This document shows positions 8,297-17,028 of a stretch of 64,000 nucleotides of DNA, in pieces. Within the stretch, counting starts at the first letter, position 1. Every line of letters begins with the position of its first letter. The notes below the pieces were generated by a model. It was not told the origin of the DNA, did not search any database, and saw only the letters and a program-made list of their open reading frames with translations. This DNA comes from AWTP1-13 sp050248715 (GTDB lineage: Bacteria > Pseudomonadota > Alphaproteobacteria > Rhizobiales > Hyphomicrobiaceae), in assembly GCA_050248715.1 (NCBI GenBank), contig JBFWRV010000022.1, positions 1-64,000 on the forward strand, given 5' to 3'. The position numbers were made by a program, and so were the translations under genes.

Positions 8297-9319
8297 ATGT
8301 CAGCGGTGCGGCGGGTGGCAACGGTGGAGCAGTACGCCGACGGCGTGCTCGCCGGCGACCGTGCCGTGCTGGCACGCGCCATCACGCTGATCGAGAGCGC
8401 CAAGGGCGAGCACGCCCGCTTGGCGCAGCAGCTGCTGCAACGGCTGCTCCCGCAAACGGGCAAGGCACATCGTATCGGCATCACTGGGGTGCCGGGCGTC
8501 GGCAAGTCGACGATGATCAACCGCCTCGGCATGAATCTGGTCGAGCACGGCCACAAGGTTGCGGTGCTGGCCGTGGACCCGACCTCGACGCGATCCGGCG
8601 GCTCGATCCTCGGTGACAAGACGCGCATGACAGAGCTGGCGCAGAGCCGCGCCGCGTTCATCCGCCCATCGCCGACGTCGGGCACGCTCGGCGGTGTTGC
8701 GCGTAAGACAAGGGAGGCGATGGCGTTGGTGGAGGCTGCGGGCTTCGACGTGGTAATCGTGGAAACCGTGGGTGTCGGCCAATCCGAGGTGGCAGTGGCC
8801 GGAATGGTAGACTTCTTCCTGGTGCTGTTGCTTGCCGGCGGCGGCGATGATCTGCAGGGTATCAAGCGCGGCATCATGGAGATCGCAGACATGATCGCCA
8901 TCACCAAGGCGGACGGCGACAACGTGAAGCGCGCGAAACGGGCCGCCGCCGTCTACCAGGGAGCGCTCGCCATCCTCACGCCGACCTCACCGAATTGGAG
9001 TACGCCCGTGCTTACCATCTCTGCGGGGGAGAATCGTGGCCTCGATGCTTTGTGGGAGAAGATTCTGGAGCACAAGGGTTGCATGACTGCGTCCGGCGAG
9101 TTCGCCGCACGACGCGGTGCCCAAGCGGTGGCCTGGATGCACGATCTGCTGCAGGAGCGCCTGCTCACAGCGCTGGAAACCGACCGCGCCGTCGCGCGGC
9201 GGAGAGCAGAATTGGAAGGCGAGGTGCGTGCAGGCCAGCGCACGCCGGCGTTGGCTGTCGACGAGCTTGTCGGCCTGATGCACGCACGACAGGCCGCTAT
9301 CGAAGGGGCAACAGGGTGA
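8297..9319 (+). CDS. meaB: MeaB-type GTPase, methylmalonyl-CoA mutase chaperone
   Basis: About 340 residues from ATG 8297, with AAGGAG eleven bases upstream; this length matches MeaB, whereas the longer in-frame starts at 8171 or 8264 would add unrelated residues encoded by the repeat. MeaB is a G3E GTPase that protects and reloads adenosylcobalamin on methylmalonyl-CoA mutase and related acyl-CoA mutases. Visible motifs are Walker A GVPGVGKST, VDPTSTRSGGSILGDKTRM, the ETVGVGQSE switch and the TKAD base-recognition motif. No mutase gene is in the window, so its partner must be elsewhere. Its stop overlaps the start of the downstream pcp gene (GTGA), indicating cotranslation. Confidence 0.92.
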   Translation: MSAVRRVATVEQYADGVLAGDRAVLARAITLIESAKGEHARLAQQLLQRLLPQTGKAHRIGITGVPGVGKSTMINRLGMNLVEHGHKVAVLAVDPTSTRSGGSILGDKTRMTELAQSRAAFIRPSPTSGTLGGVARKTREAMALVEAAGFDVVIVETVGVGQSEVAVAGMVDFFLVLLLAGGGDDLQGIKRGIMEIADMIAITKADGDNVKRAKRAAAVYQGALAILTPTSPNWSTPVLTISAGENRGLDALWEKILEHKGCMTASGEFAARRGAQAVAWMHDLLQERLLTALETDRAVARRRAELEGEVRAGQRTPALAVDELVGLMHARQAAIEGATG

Positions 9320-10041
9320 GCGCGCGCACCACCGTTCTGATTACCGGCTTCGGGCCGTTCCCTGGGGTTCCCGTCAACGCCACCATGCGGTTGCTGCCGG
9401 AGCTGGCGCACAGCGCGGAGCGGCGGTATCCGGATGTGCATTTCGTAGCTGAAACCCTGCCGACCGAGTGGGCAGCGGCGCCCCGGCTGCTCGACCGGTT
9501 GCTAGCCGACCTCGAGCCCGACTTTGCCGTGCACTTCGGCGTGTCGTCGCGCGCCCGGGGCTTCGAGGTCGAGCGGCGCGCGCGCAATCTCTGCTCAGCG
9601 CAGCCGGACGCTGCAGGCGTGCTGCCCTTGTCCACCAGCCTGAACAGCGGAGGACCCGAGCACCTCGCCGCTAGCCTGCCCGTACAGCACATTGTCACAC
9701 GGCTGCGGCGCCTCGGCATCCCGGCGTTCGAATCGCGCGACGCCGGAACCTACCTGTGCAACGCCACGCTTTATCATTCACTCGCGTGCGGCCGGGTTAC
9801 GCCGCGCCGGCGCATTGGGTTCGTACACGTCCCGGCAAGCCTCGCACGTCCCGGCAGCCCGAACCGCGGGCGCACCGGTGCGTGCCCGCTCACCTGGCCG
9901 CAGGCGCTCGGCGGTGCGTTGGAGATATTGGCCGTGTGTCTCAGCCGTCCGCCCGGCAGGTTGGGTCCAACAGTCCACGCTGACGCCCGAGCCAATCCAC
10001 GAACACGAGAGATTGCTTTGGGAACACTGTCCCCGCGATGA
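9316..10041 (+). CDS. pcp: Pyroglutamyl peptidase I (C15 cysteine peptidase)
   Basis: 241 residues, GTG start at 9316 overlapping the meaB stop in a GTGA junction. The family removes N-terminal pyroglutamate from peptides. All catalytic residues can be placed: Glu in RGFEVERRARN, Cys in DAGTYLCN, and His in GFVHVP. The N-terminal ITGFGPFPG is the usual first strand and loop. The C-terminal 60 residues after the His are Arg/Pro-rich and longer than the usual ending, and may be extended. Together with ggt this gives the run two enzymes able to handle gamma-glutamyl or pyroglutamyl compounds, although coupling between them is inference. Confidence 0.85.
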   Translation: MSARTTVLITGFGPFPGVPVNATMRLLPELAHSAERRYPDVHFVAETLPTEWAAAPRLLDRLLADLEPDFAVHFGVSSRARGFEVERRARNLCSAQPDAAGVLPLSTSLNSGGPEHLAASLPVQHIVTRLRRLGIPAFESRDAGTYLCNATLYHSLACGRVTPRRRIGFVHVPASLARPGSPNRGRTGACPLTWPQALGGALEILAVCLSRPPGRLGPTVHADARANPRTREIALGTLSPR

Positions 10042-10083
10042 GCGTTTGCAACATAGGTATCAGGACGATCGTACGAGCTGGCG

Positions 10084-10257
10084 ATGGAGAGAATTGAAAG
10101 AACCAGCGTCAAGAGCATTCACGAAGGCGTTCGCCTGGGCTTCGATCGGATTGCCCATGAGCCCTTGCCACAAAATGTCGAAGAGTTGCTACACGTATTG
10201 CGTAGCCGCGAGCACCAGCAGGCCGCAGGCGATCGCCTAGCCAGTGCGCGCGGATAG
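10084..10257 (+). CDS. Possible NepR-like small protein
   Basis: A 57-residue frame from ATG 10084 to TAG 10257. The central stretch VRLGFDRIAHEPLPQNVEELLHVL follows the NepR pattern of a leading hydrophobic helix, an EP(L/V)P turn and a final LLxxL helix (typical NepR: ...YDEVVxEPVPDRFxDLLxxL). NepR is the anti-sigma factor of the alphaproteobacterial general stress response and is held by PhyR. No phyR or ecfG lies nearby. There is no strong ribosome site (AGGA is 18 bases away), and the last 21 bases overlap the end of the opposing asparaginase gene. It could therefore be a paralogue, a remnant or a chance frame. Confidence 0.4.
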   Translation: MERIERTSVKSIHEGVRLGFDRIAHEPLPQNVEELLHVLRSREHQQAAGDRLASARG

Positions 10258-11256
10258 TGCGCTCAAGGTGTCCTGCAGCGGTCGTGTCGGCCGGACTCTC
10301 CCCACCTCCAGCTCGCGCCAGTTGAGGAGAAGCTCCGGCGGGCCCGCATCTCGGACCTCGGCATAGAAGCGGCTGAGAAGCGCGACCACCACGGCCTCTG
10401 CCGCACGTTTGGCCCCGTCGTCGATCTTGATGGCGAAGCCCAAGCTGTGCTCCGGCAGGGCGCCGCAGTAGGTGCCTTCGGCTCCGGTCTTGATCAACAC
10501 TTTGCCCGGCAATCGCGACATGACAGCCGTGTCGAGGCGTCCCGAGCCCGCGACGAGGTCCGGGCGCATCATGCAAGCCTCAACGACGCGGCGGCACGCC
10601 AGTGCCCGGCTGCGCACCAGGGCGTCGCCGGTTGCAAGGCGCGCGAATGCATGCGCGAGGCCTGAAAGCGGCATGGCCCAATTGGGCACGGAGCAGCCGT
10701 CGATGCCGCAGACTTCGGCGCCGAGACGGCACCCGGCAAGGTCCTGTAGCAGGCCCGCGATGCGCAGTTGTACCGGATGGTCCGGACGCCAGTAGCCCTC
10801 GACAGGCTCGCTCGCGTGCGCCGCAGTCGCCAACATGCCCGCGTGCTTTCCCGAGCAGTTATGGTTGAGCGCAGTCGGCATCGCACCCGATCGGATCAGC
10901 TCGCGCGCGGAGCCCAAATCGAGCGGCTCCTGGATCCCGCAGGCGAGTGCGCTCGGCGCCAGGCCCGCGCGTTGCAGCATGTCTCCCGCGAGGGCAGCGT
11001 GCGCCGGCGTGCCGGAGTGGGAGCCGCAGGCGAGTGCGATCTCGGCAGCGCCGAACCTGAAATGGTCGACGGCACCCGACTCGACGAACGGAATCGCCTG
11101 CAGCGGCTTGACCGCCGAGCGTGGAAAGATCGGAACCTCGATATCGCCTGCCGCCGCCAGCACACTCCCGTCAGCCCACACGACGGCGAGCGCGCCGGCA
11201 TGGCGGCTCTCGACAAGCGGGCCGCGCGTCAGCTCGATGAGAACGGGGTTGCGCAT
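10237..11256 (-). CDS. L-asparaginase (asparaginase II / Rhizobium type)
   Basis: 339 residues, belonging to the PF06089 asparaginase family characterised in Rhizobium etli, unrelated to the E. coli enzymes. It hydrolyses asparagine to aspartate and ammonia in the cytoplasm. Visible family segments are the N-terminal VLIELTRGPLVESRHAG, PRSAVKPLQAIPF, LACGSHSGTPAHAA, and NHNCSGKHAGMLA. No signal peptide. It is transcribed toward pcp and the NepR-like frame, ending tail to tail with them. The 253 bases on its start side, shared with the patatin gene, hold no other gene and must carry two divergent promoters. Confidence 0.85.
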   Translation of the reverse strand: MRNPVLIELTRGPLVESRHAGALAVVWADGSVLAAAGDIEVPIFPRSAVKPLQAIPFVESGAVDHFRFGAAEIALACGSHSGTPAHAALAGDMLQRAGLAPSALACGIQEPLDLGSARELIRSGAMPTALNHNCSGKHAGMLATAAHASEPVEGYWRPDHPVQLRIAGLLQDLAGCRLGAEVCGIDGCSVPNWAMPLSGLAHAFARLATGDALVRSRALACRRVVEACMMRPDLVAGSGRLDTAVMSRLPGKVLIKTGAEGTYCGALPEHSLGFAIKIDDGAKRAAEAVVVALLSRFYAEVRDAGPPELLLNWRELEVGRVRPTRPLQDTLSALSARTG

Positions 11257-11509
11257 CGGCCCTTAACCACTCGAGGCGATTTCCATGCGACACTACCCCC
11301 CGGGCGCAGTGCCGAGACAACAAATCGGCATCCCAACCCCGGAACTGCCGATACCCGAGGCGGAATACAGGCAACGTGAGGAACCGTGCTGCAGCGCACC
11401 CCAGCGCCAGGTGCCCGACTTTTTACGTCCTTTCCCAGCTCACATTCACCCCCGGCGACACATAGGCTAGGCTCACGACAGGAGGCGTCCAGGCAGTCAA
11501 CAAGCATCG

Positions 11510-13360
11510 ATGAAATCTCAAGTCGCCGAGCAGGGCCTGGACGGGGTTGAGATCTTCCGGGATCTCGAGGAGGGCGAGCGCGCCCGCCTCGCCGCCGAAC
11601 TCGAGGTCCTGAATCTCAAGCGAGGCGACGTTCTGGTGCGCCAGGGCGAGGTGGCGGATGCGCTCTACATTGTCGTTACGGGGCGCTTCTCGGTTACCGT
11701 GACCGGCCGCCGCGACCTGCTTGCAGAGGTGGGACCCGGCCAGCCGGTCGGCGAGATCGCCTTTCTTGCCGGCGGCGTGCGCACGGCCACCGTCACTGCG
11801 CTGCGCGACAGCCTGGTGCTGAGGCTAGGACGGGCCGAGTTCGAAGACCTGTCGTCGAAGAGCCCCTCGATCTGGCGCACGCTGACCGTCACGCTGGCAA
11901 AACGCGTTGCGACGGCTTCCATCAGCCGCGTGCCGCCGCCCGATCCGCGTCCGCGCACCGTCACGCTGATCCGTGCCGGCGGGAGCGAACTGCCGGCCAG
12001 TTTCGTCGTCGGCCTTTCGCGCGTTTTCCGGCGCAGCAACCGCACCATGCTGGTGTGGCCGGAGATGGCGCGCACAGTACTGCCGACGACCGTGCCCATC
12101 GACAGCACGGAAGCGACGCGCGCCCTCAACGCGCTCGAGGCCCAGTACGACTACGTGCTGTTCGTCGCCGAGCCCGAGCTGACACCCTGGTCGGAGAAGG
12201 CCATCCGACAGGCCGACCTCGTGCTGGCGATCGGCAAGCATGAGGCAGATGAAAACCCGAACGCGCTTGAGCGCCTCGCCGCGGAGCTGCTGCCACCCGA
12301 TGCGCAGCGCCTCGTGCTGCTGCATGATACGCGCAGGACGATCTCAGGAACCGCGCGCTGGCTCGGCGTACGCAGCATCGCCATGCACCACCACGTGGCC
12401 CTCGATAACGTCGGCGATGCCGAGCGGCTCTATCGCTTCATCAATGGCACCGCACTGGGGCTCGTCGCTTGCGGCGGCGGGGCCTACTGCGCAGCCCACA
12501 TCGGGCTCTACAAAGCGCTGCTGCAGTCGGGGCTGACCTTCGACATCATGGGCGGCACCTCCGGCGGCGGCGCCATGACAGCTGCCTTCGCCATGGGCGC
12601 AAAGCCCGACGAGGTCGACCGCGCCACGCACGACATCTTCGTCACCAACAAGGCCATGCGGCGATATACGTGGCCGCGCTACAGCCTGCTCGACCACGTT
12701 CACTACGACCGCCAGCTTGCCAACTACTACGCGGGCACCGACATCGAGGATCTGTGGATTCCCTACTTCTGCGTATCCACCAACCTGTCGAGCAACGACC
12801 TGCACCGCCACCGCAAGGGCGACCTGTGGGCCGCCGTGCGTGCCACCGGATCGATCCCAGTGCTGCTCCCACCCTACTACACCGAGGACGGGCACATGTT
12901 GGTCGACGGGGCGATCCTCGACAACGTGCCCGTGCGGGCCATGCACGAGCTGAAGAGCGGGCCCAACGTCGTGATCAGCTTCGAGGTGCCGAAGCTGCAC
13001 CGCTTTGAGGTGGACTACCGCACGCTCCCGGGGCGTGGTCAGCTTCTCAAGGCGATGCTCAACCCGTTCCTGCGGCGCACCCTGCCACGTGCACCCAGCG
13101 TCGGCAGCGTGCTGATGCGCACGATGATGGCGAACCGCCAAGACTTCGAGCGGCAGCTGCGACCTGATGATCTCCTGCTGGTGCCACCGTTCCCGCAGGA
13201 TATGGGAATCTTGGACTGGCACCGCCATACCGAGCTGATGGAGCAGACGTATCGCTGGGGCCTGCGCGAGGCTGCGCGCCTCAAGGGCGACGGGCATCCT
13301 GCGCTCCGCGGGCTGGCGGCGGCGGAAGCCGCCCTCGCCGCCATGGTGCCGGTTCCTTGA
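11510..13360 (+). CDS. Patatin-like phospholipase with cyclic-nucleotide-binding domain (NTE-like)
   Basis: 616 residues. About 10-120 is a cNMP-binding (Crp-like) domain (FRDLEEGERARLAAELE; VRQGEVADALYIVVTGRFSV; GQPVGEIAFLAGGVRTATV). About 150-300 resembles the linker of neuropathy-target-esterase proteins. The patatin domain starts near 320: oxyanion loop ACGGGAYCAAHIG, nucleophile GGTSGGG, and catalytic Asp in VDGAILDNVP. The Ser-Asp dyad is complete. Such proteins hydrolyse phospholipids or lysophospholipids, and the N-terminal domain may make this nucleotide-responsive or simply structural. No membrane anchor is obvious. A GGAGG lies about 25 bases before the ATG, too far to be ideal, but I see no better start. 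Confidence 0.88.
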   Translation: MKSQVAEQGLDGVEIFRDLEEGERARLAAELEVLNLKRGDVLVRQGEVADALYIVVTGRFSVTVTGRRDLLAEVGPGQPVGEIAFLAGGVRTATVTALRDSLVLRLGRAEFEDLSSKSPSIWRTLTVTLAKRVATASISRVPPPDPRPRTVTLIRAGGSELPASFVVGLSRVFRRSNRTMLVWPEMARTVLPTTVPIDSTEATRALNALEAQYDYVLFVAEPELTPWSEKAIRQADLVLAIGKHEADENPNALERLAAELLPPDAQRLVLLHDTRRTISGTARWLGVRSIAMHHHVALDNVGDAERLYRFINGTALGLVACGGGAYCAAHIGLYKALLQSGLTFDIMGGTSGGGAMTAAFAMGAKPDEVDRATHDIFVTNKAMRRYTWPRYSLLDHVHYDRQLANYYAGTDIEDLWIPYFCVSTNLSSNDLHRHRKGDLWAAVRATGSIPVLLPPYYTEDGHMLVDGAILDNVPVRAMHELKSGPNVVISFEVPKLHRFEVDYRTLPGRGQLLKAMLNPFLRRTLPRAPSVGSVLMRTMMANRQDFERQLRPDDLLLVPPFPQDMGILDWHRHTELMEQTYRWGLREAARLKGDGHPALRGLAAAEAALAAMVPVP

Positions 13361-13390
13361 TCGCTGTCCCCGGATTGGCGCCAGCCCAGG

Positions 13391-14083
13391 TCAGGAGCCG
13401 ACAATGATCCGCGCCAGTGCGTCGGGTGTGCTCAGCATGGGGTAGTGGCCCGTGTCGATGACGTGCCAGCGCGCCTTGAGCTTGTCCGCGGCGCGGCGGA
13501 TGTGGGCCTCGCCGGGGTTGGGCGCGCGGCTGCAGTACAAGACATCGGCGTCCCAACTCCGATCCCAGAAGCTCTTGAGCTGCACCGGCTGATTGTAGAC
13601 GGCGGCCGGATGCACTGTCATCCGGTCGGCCGCCCAGGCGCGCAGACCAGGCTCCAAATCGGCAAGAAGCCGCTCGTAGGCAACTTGACGCGAGGGCCCG
13701 CGGGCCACTGGTGTGTCAACGGTGGTCGTCGGGCTCTTGACGATGTCGAGAATCCTCTCGCCGTCGAGCAGTGCCAGCGCATCGGCAAAGACGACCCGAG
13801 CAACGCGCTCGCGCGCCTGCTCGGCCGCGCACGCCATCACCATGCCACCGCTCGACGTGCCGACGAGCACGGCATCCTTCAGGTCGTGAAAATAGAGCAG
13901 CTTGGAGATCTCCTCGCCATGCGTTTCGGTCGTGATGCCGGGGCGCAGGTGTGCTGCGCGCTCGGCGCAGCCGTCGAGCGTGGGGGCAATCACGTTGTGA
14001 CCCGAGGCGCGCAGGCGCTCGGCCACGAACTTCCAGATCCAGGCGCCCTGGTAGGCGCCGTGAATGAGCACGAAATCAGTCAT
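13391..14083 (-). CDS. Alpha/beta hydrolase (EstC / methylesterase-like)
   Basis: 230 residues from the ATG at 14083, which has GAGGG five bases upstream; the in-frame ATG seven codons earlier lacks one. Compact alpha/beta hydrolase: FVLIHGAYQGAWIW oxyanion region, nucleophile elbow VGTSSGGMV, and catalytic His in DTGHYPMLSTP. This pattern is seen in the EstC and plant salicylate methylesterase group, which act on small carboxylic esters. It is 45 bases downstream of an SDR gene on the same strand, so the two are probably an operon. The substrate is unknown. Confidence 0.82.
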   Translation of the reverse strand: MTDFVLIHGAYQGAWIWKFVAERLRASGHNVIAPTLDGCAERAAHLRPGITTETHGEEISKLLYFHDLKDAVLVGTSSGGMVMACAAEQARERVARVVFADALALLDGERILDIVKSPTTTVDTPVARGPSRQVAYERLLADLEPGLRAWAADRMTVHPAAVYNQPVQLKSFWDRSWDADVLYCSRAPNPGEAHIRRAADKLKARWHVIDTGHYPMLSTPDALARIIVGS

Positions 14084-14128
14084 TGATCCCTCACGTTTTT
14101 GCAACCCGGCCGCCAGATGTCGGCTCGC

Positions 14129-14893
14129 TCAGAGGCCACCCGTCACATCGACGGTGACCCCGGTAACAAAATCGGCCTGCGCAGAGGCGAGAAAGCAGAT
14201 CGCATTGGCCTGATCGACGGCCTCGCCCATGCGCCGCAGCGGAGTGCGGAGGATGTCGGCTTCGCGCGCCTCCGGCGGGCGCTGCTCCCACCGCGGGCGG
14301 ATCCGTTCGGTCATGGTGGTCGCCGGCGCGATCGCGTTGACGGTGATGCCGTGAGGGCCGAGCTCGCTGGCGAGCTTGGTCGTGAGCGCAATGATGCCGC
14401 CTTTGGCCGCCGCATAGGCGGACGAGCTGGCGCTGCTCTTTCCGCGGCCGGCGATCGAGGCGAGGTTGACGATCTTGCCGCCCTTTTGCCGCCTCATGAT
14501 CGGGATCACAGCGTGGCTGAACAAAAAGGTGCCCGTCAGATTGAAGTGGATGATCGCCTGCCATTCGGCGAGCGTCAGCTCGTCAATCTCAGCCGCCGGC
14601 TTGGCAATGATCGTACTGCCGCCGACGGCGTTGACGAGGATGTCGATCCGGCCGAAGCGCCGGGCGGCGTCGGCGACAACGCCCTCCACCTGGTCGGCCT
14701 CTAGCGCGTCGGCACAGTAAGGCTGCGCTTCGCCGCCGTCGGCCGCGATTTGAGCGACCAGCGCATCCAACCGCTCGCGGTTGCTGTCGACGGCGGCGAC
14801 CCGCCCGCCCTCCTGAGCGATGATTTCGGCAGTGGCCTTGCCGATGCCGCTTGCGGCTGCCGTGATCAGTGCGACCTTGCCCCTGAAGCGCAT
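14129..14893 (-). CDS. SDR-family oxidoreductase
   Basis: 254 residues from ATG 14893 (GGAGG seven bases upstream); upstream in-frame sequence is not coding-like. A classical short-chain dehydrogenase: NAD(P)-binding TAAASGIGKATA, NAVGG after strand 4, catalytic Ser region LASIAGRGKSS and the active YAAAK. The VNAIAPATTMTERI stretch is typical of 3-oxoacyl-ACP or glucose dehydrogenase-like members. It is upstream of the alpha/beta hydrolase and divergent from the metallo-beta-lactamase-fold gene. Substrate unknown. Confidence 0.86.
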   Translation of the reverse strand: MRFRGKVALITAAASGIGKATAEIIAQEGGRVAAVDSNRERLDALVAQIAADGGEAQPYCADALEADQVEGVVADAARRFGRIDILVNAVGGSTIIAKPAAEIDELTLAEWQAIIHFNLTGTFLFSHAVIPIMRRQKGGKIVNLASIAGRGKSSASSSAYAAAKGGIIALTTKLASELGPHGITVNAIAPATTMTERIRPRWEQRPPEAREADILRTPLRRMGEAVDQANAICFLASAQADFVTGVTVDVTGGL

Positions 14894-15118
14894 GGTATTC
14901 CTCCCACTTGCTTGCCGGCCGGTCTTGTCGCCGCCGGTTCTCGGCCCGATGCTTGTGCGATGGCTGAGGACCGATGCTAGTTTGGCTCGCTTGTCGACGC
15001 CAGCAGTCGTCATCGGCCCAGGTGCGCCGCTGATATGCGCCTGGGTCTCTCCCCAGACCGCGGTGATAGCGCTAGTCTTCGTAACGGGAAACGGCACGAG
15101 TCAGGGAAGGCATAACCG

Positions 15119-15991
15119 ATGCAGACGCTGAAAGTCGGCGACGTCACCATCACGAGCATCATCGAACGCGATGGGCCCTGGCGGAAGCCCGAGGATATGT
15201 TCCCGACCTATGATCCTGTCGCCGGCAAACGGTTCCTGGCGGAGATGGACCCGGTGGTGTTCGATCCCGCCTCCGGCAAGATGGTCATCACCTACCAGAC
15301 CTTCGTGGTGCGCACGCCCAGGCACACGGTGCTGATCGACACCTGCACCGGCGAGGACAAGGGCTACCCGGCGCCGATGGACTTCCCCAAGCAACCCTGG
15401 CTTGACGGACTGCACGCGGCGGGCCTGGGGTTCGACGACATCACGCACGTCTTCTGCACGCACCTGCACATCGACCACACCGGCTGGAACACCATGCTTC
15501 GCAACGGTCGCTGGGTGCCGACGTTTCCCAAGGCCAAGTACATCTTCCACAAGGGCGAGTATGCGCATTGGGAAGCGATGACGAAGCAGGGCGCCAATCC
15601 TCCCGGCAACGTGTGGACCTACAATTGCCGGCCGATCGTCGAAGCCGGCCAGGCGCTACTGGTGGACGACACATACCAGCTCGACGACACCTTCTCCCTC
15701 ACCCCGACACCCGGCCACTCGCCGCATCACTGCTGCGTCGACATCCGCTCGAAGGGGCAGCATGCCGTCGTCACGGGCGATATGATGCACCACGCGCTGC
15801 AATGCCGGGAGCCCGGCTGGTCGACCATCTTCGACACCGACAAGGAGCAGGCCGCAAGGTCGCGCCGCAGCTTCCTGAGCAAGGTCGCCGACACATCCAC
15901 GCTGGTCCTGCCGATCCACTTTCCAAGCCCGACCGTCGGCCGCATCGCGGCGGACGGCGGCGAGCGCTTTCACTACAACTTCATGCGTTGA
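15119..15991 (+). CDS. MBL-fold metallo-hydrolase
   Basis: 290 residues, ATG with GGAAGG upstream. It carries the metallo-beta-lactamase motif THLHIDHTGWN (HxHxDH), a second metal His in PGHSPHHCC, and the bridging Asp in VVTGDMMH, with a last His in LPIHFPSP. The N-terminal part (KVGDVTITSIIERDG) is that of the lactonase/quorum-quenching-like branch. Likely a cytosolic zinc hydrolase for a lactone or ester. It is divergent from the SDR gene, with 225 bases between them, and convergent with exonuclease III. Confidence 0.85.
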   Translation: MQTLKVGDVTITSIIERDGPWRKPEDMFPTYDPVAGKRFLAEMDPVVFDPASGKMVITYQTFVVRTPRHTVLIDTCTGEDKGYPAPMDFPKQPWLDGLHAAGLGFDDITHVFCTHLHIDHTGWNTMLRNGRWVPTFPKAKYIFHKGEYAHWEAMTKQGANPPGNVWTYNCRPIVEAGQALLVDDTYQLDDTFSLTPTPGHSPHHCCVDIRSKGQHAVVTGDMMHHALQCREPGWSTIFDTDKEQAARSRRSFLSKVADTSTLVLPIHFPSPTVGRIAADGGERFHYNFMR

Positions 15992-16003
15992 GCGCCCGCG
16001 CAG

Positions 16004-16035
16004 GTAGGTTGGGTCAAGCGAAGCGCAGACCCAAC
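16004..16035. repeat. Dispersed palindrome, copy 1
   Basis: A 32-base element running from GTAGGTTGGGTC to GACCCAAC, with arms GTTGGGTC and GACCCAAC around AAGCGAAGCGCA. It occurs identically at 36992-37023. It lies between two convergent genes and could act as a bidirectional terminator. Confidence 0.75.
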
Positions 16036-16069
16036 ACGCGCCAACGTAATGCTTGGGTCATCGCGGGCG

Positions 16070-16858
16070 CTAATCCAGCTCGGCTTCCACCCATACCGGG
16101 ACGTGGTCGGAGGGCTTCTCCCAGCCGCGGGTGTGCTTGTCGACGCCTGCGGATACGACGCGATCGGCGGCCTGGGGCGATGCCAGGATGTGGTCGATGC
16201 GGATGCCGTGGTCCTTCTGCCAGGCGCCCGCCTGGTAGTCCCAGAACGTGTAGAGGCCGGGCCCGGGCAGACAGGCGCGCACGACGTCCGTCAGGCCGAG
16301 ATTCAAGAGCGCGCGGAACGCTGCGCGCGTCTCGGGCTGGAAGAGCGCATCGTTTGCCCACGCGTCGGGGTTCTTCGCGTCAGTCGGCTCGGGGATGACG
16401 TTGTAGTCGCCGAGCAGGAAGAATGGTTCCTCAAGCGCCAGCAGCTCGCGGGTGCGCGTTGCAAAGCGCTTCATCCAGGCGAGCTTGTAGGCGAACTTGT
16501 CGGTGCCGACGGGGTTGCCATTGGGCAGGTAGAGATTGCCGACGCGTACGACGCCCCCGCCACGCGACACGCAGACCTCGATATAGCGGGCGTGGCTGTC
16601 GCTGTCGTCGCCGGGAAGGCCGCGCACCGCTATTTCGTCGAACGGGCGCTTGGACAGGATGGCTACGCCATTGAAGCCCTTCTGGCCGTGCACGGCAACG
16701 TTGTAGCCGAGGTCCTCGAACGCTTGGTTCGGGAAGGCCTCCGTCAGGCTCTTTATCTCTTGGAAGCAGGCGATGTCGGGGCTCGCTTCCTTGAGCCAGG
16801 TGACCGCTACATCGAGGCGGGCCTTGATGCCGTTGATGTTCCAGGTCGCTATTTTCAT
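16070..16858 (-). CDS. xthA: Exodeoxyribonuclease III
   Basis: 262 residues from the ATG at 16858, the normal start (MKIATWNINGIKARL). It is an AP endonuclease and 3'-5' exonuclease of base-excision repair. The active-site motifs are all visible: Asn in TWNINGIK, Glu in CFQEIKS, the LGDYNVIP motif (Asp and Asn), and the terminal SDHVPVW (Asp-His). Length matches the family. It is convergent with the MBL gene, with the repeat between them, and divergent from the following SDR. Confidence 0.93.
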   Translation of the reverse strand: MKIATWNINGIKARLDVAVTWLKEASPDIACFQEIKSLTEAFPNQAFEDLGYNVAVHGQKGFNGVAILSKRPFDEIAVRGLPGDDSDSHARYIEVCVSRGGGVVRVGNLYLPNGNPVGTDKFAYKLAWMKRFATRTRELLALEEPFFLLGDYNVIPEPTDAKNPDAWANDALFQPETRAAFRALLNLGLTDVVRACLPGPGLYTFWDYQAGAWQKDHGIRIDHILASPQAADRVVSAGVDKHTRGWEKPSDHVPVWVEAELD

Positions 16859-17028
16859 TGGCCCTCCGCCGTCGGCCGACCGGCTGCATCCCGGCGTCCC
16901 TCGCCAGCCTGCGCGCGGGCTCCTTGCGCGCGGTCTGCGCGTCGGCATGATTAGGCGGAAACGGCCCAAGCCTCAATGGCACGAAAGGAGGCCGGCAACT
17001 GCGCCCGCACCCATCGAAGGAGACCCGC

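Noticed and set aside
10780..10800. Sequence GGTCCGGACG resembling the GntR operator
   Set aside because: It lies inside the asparaginase coding region and differs in both outer bases.
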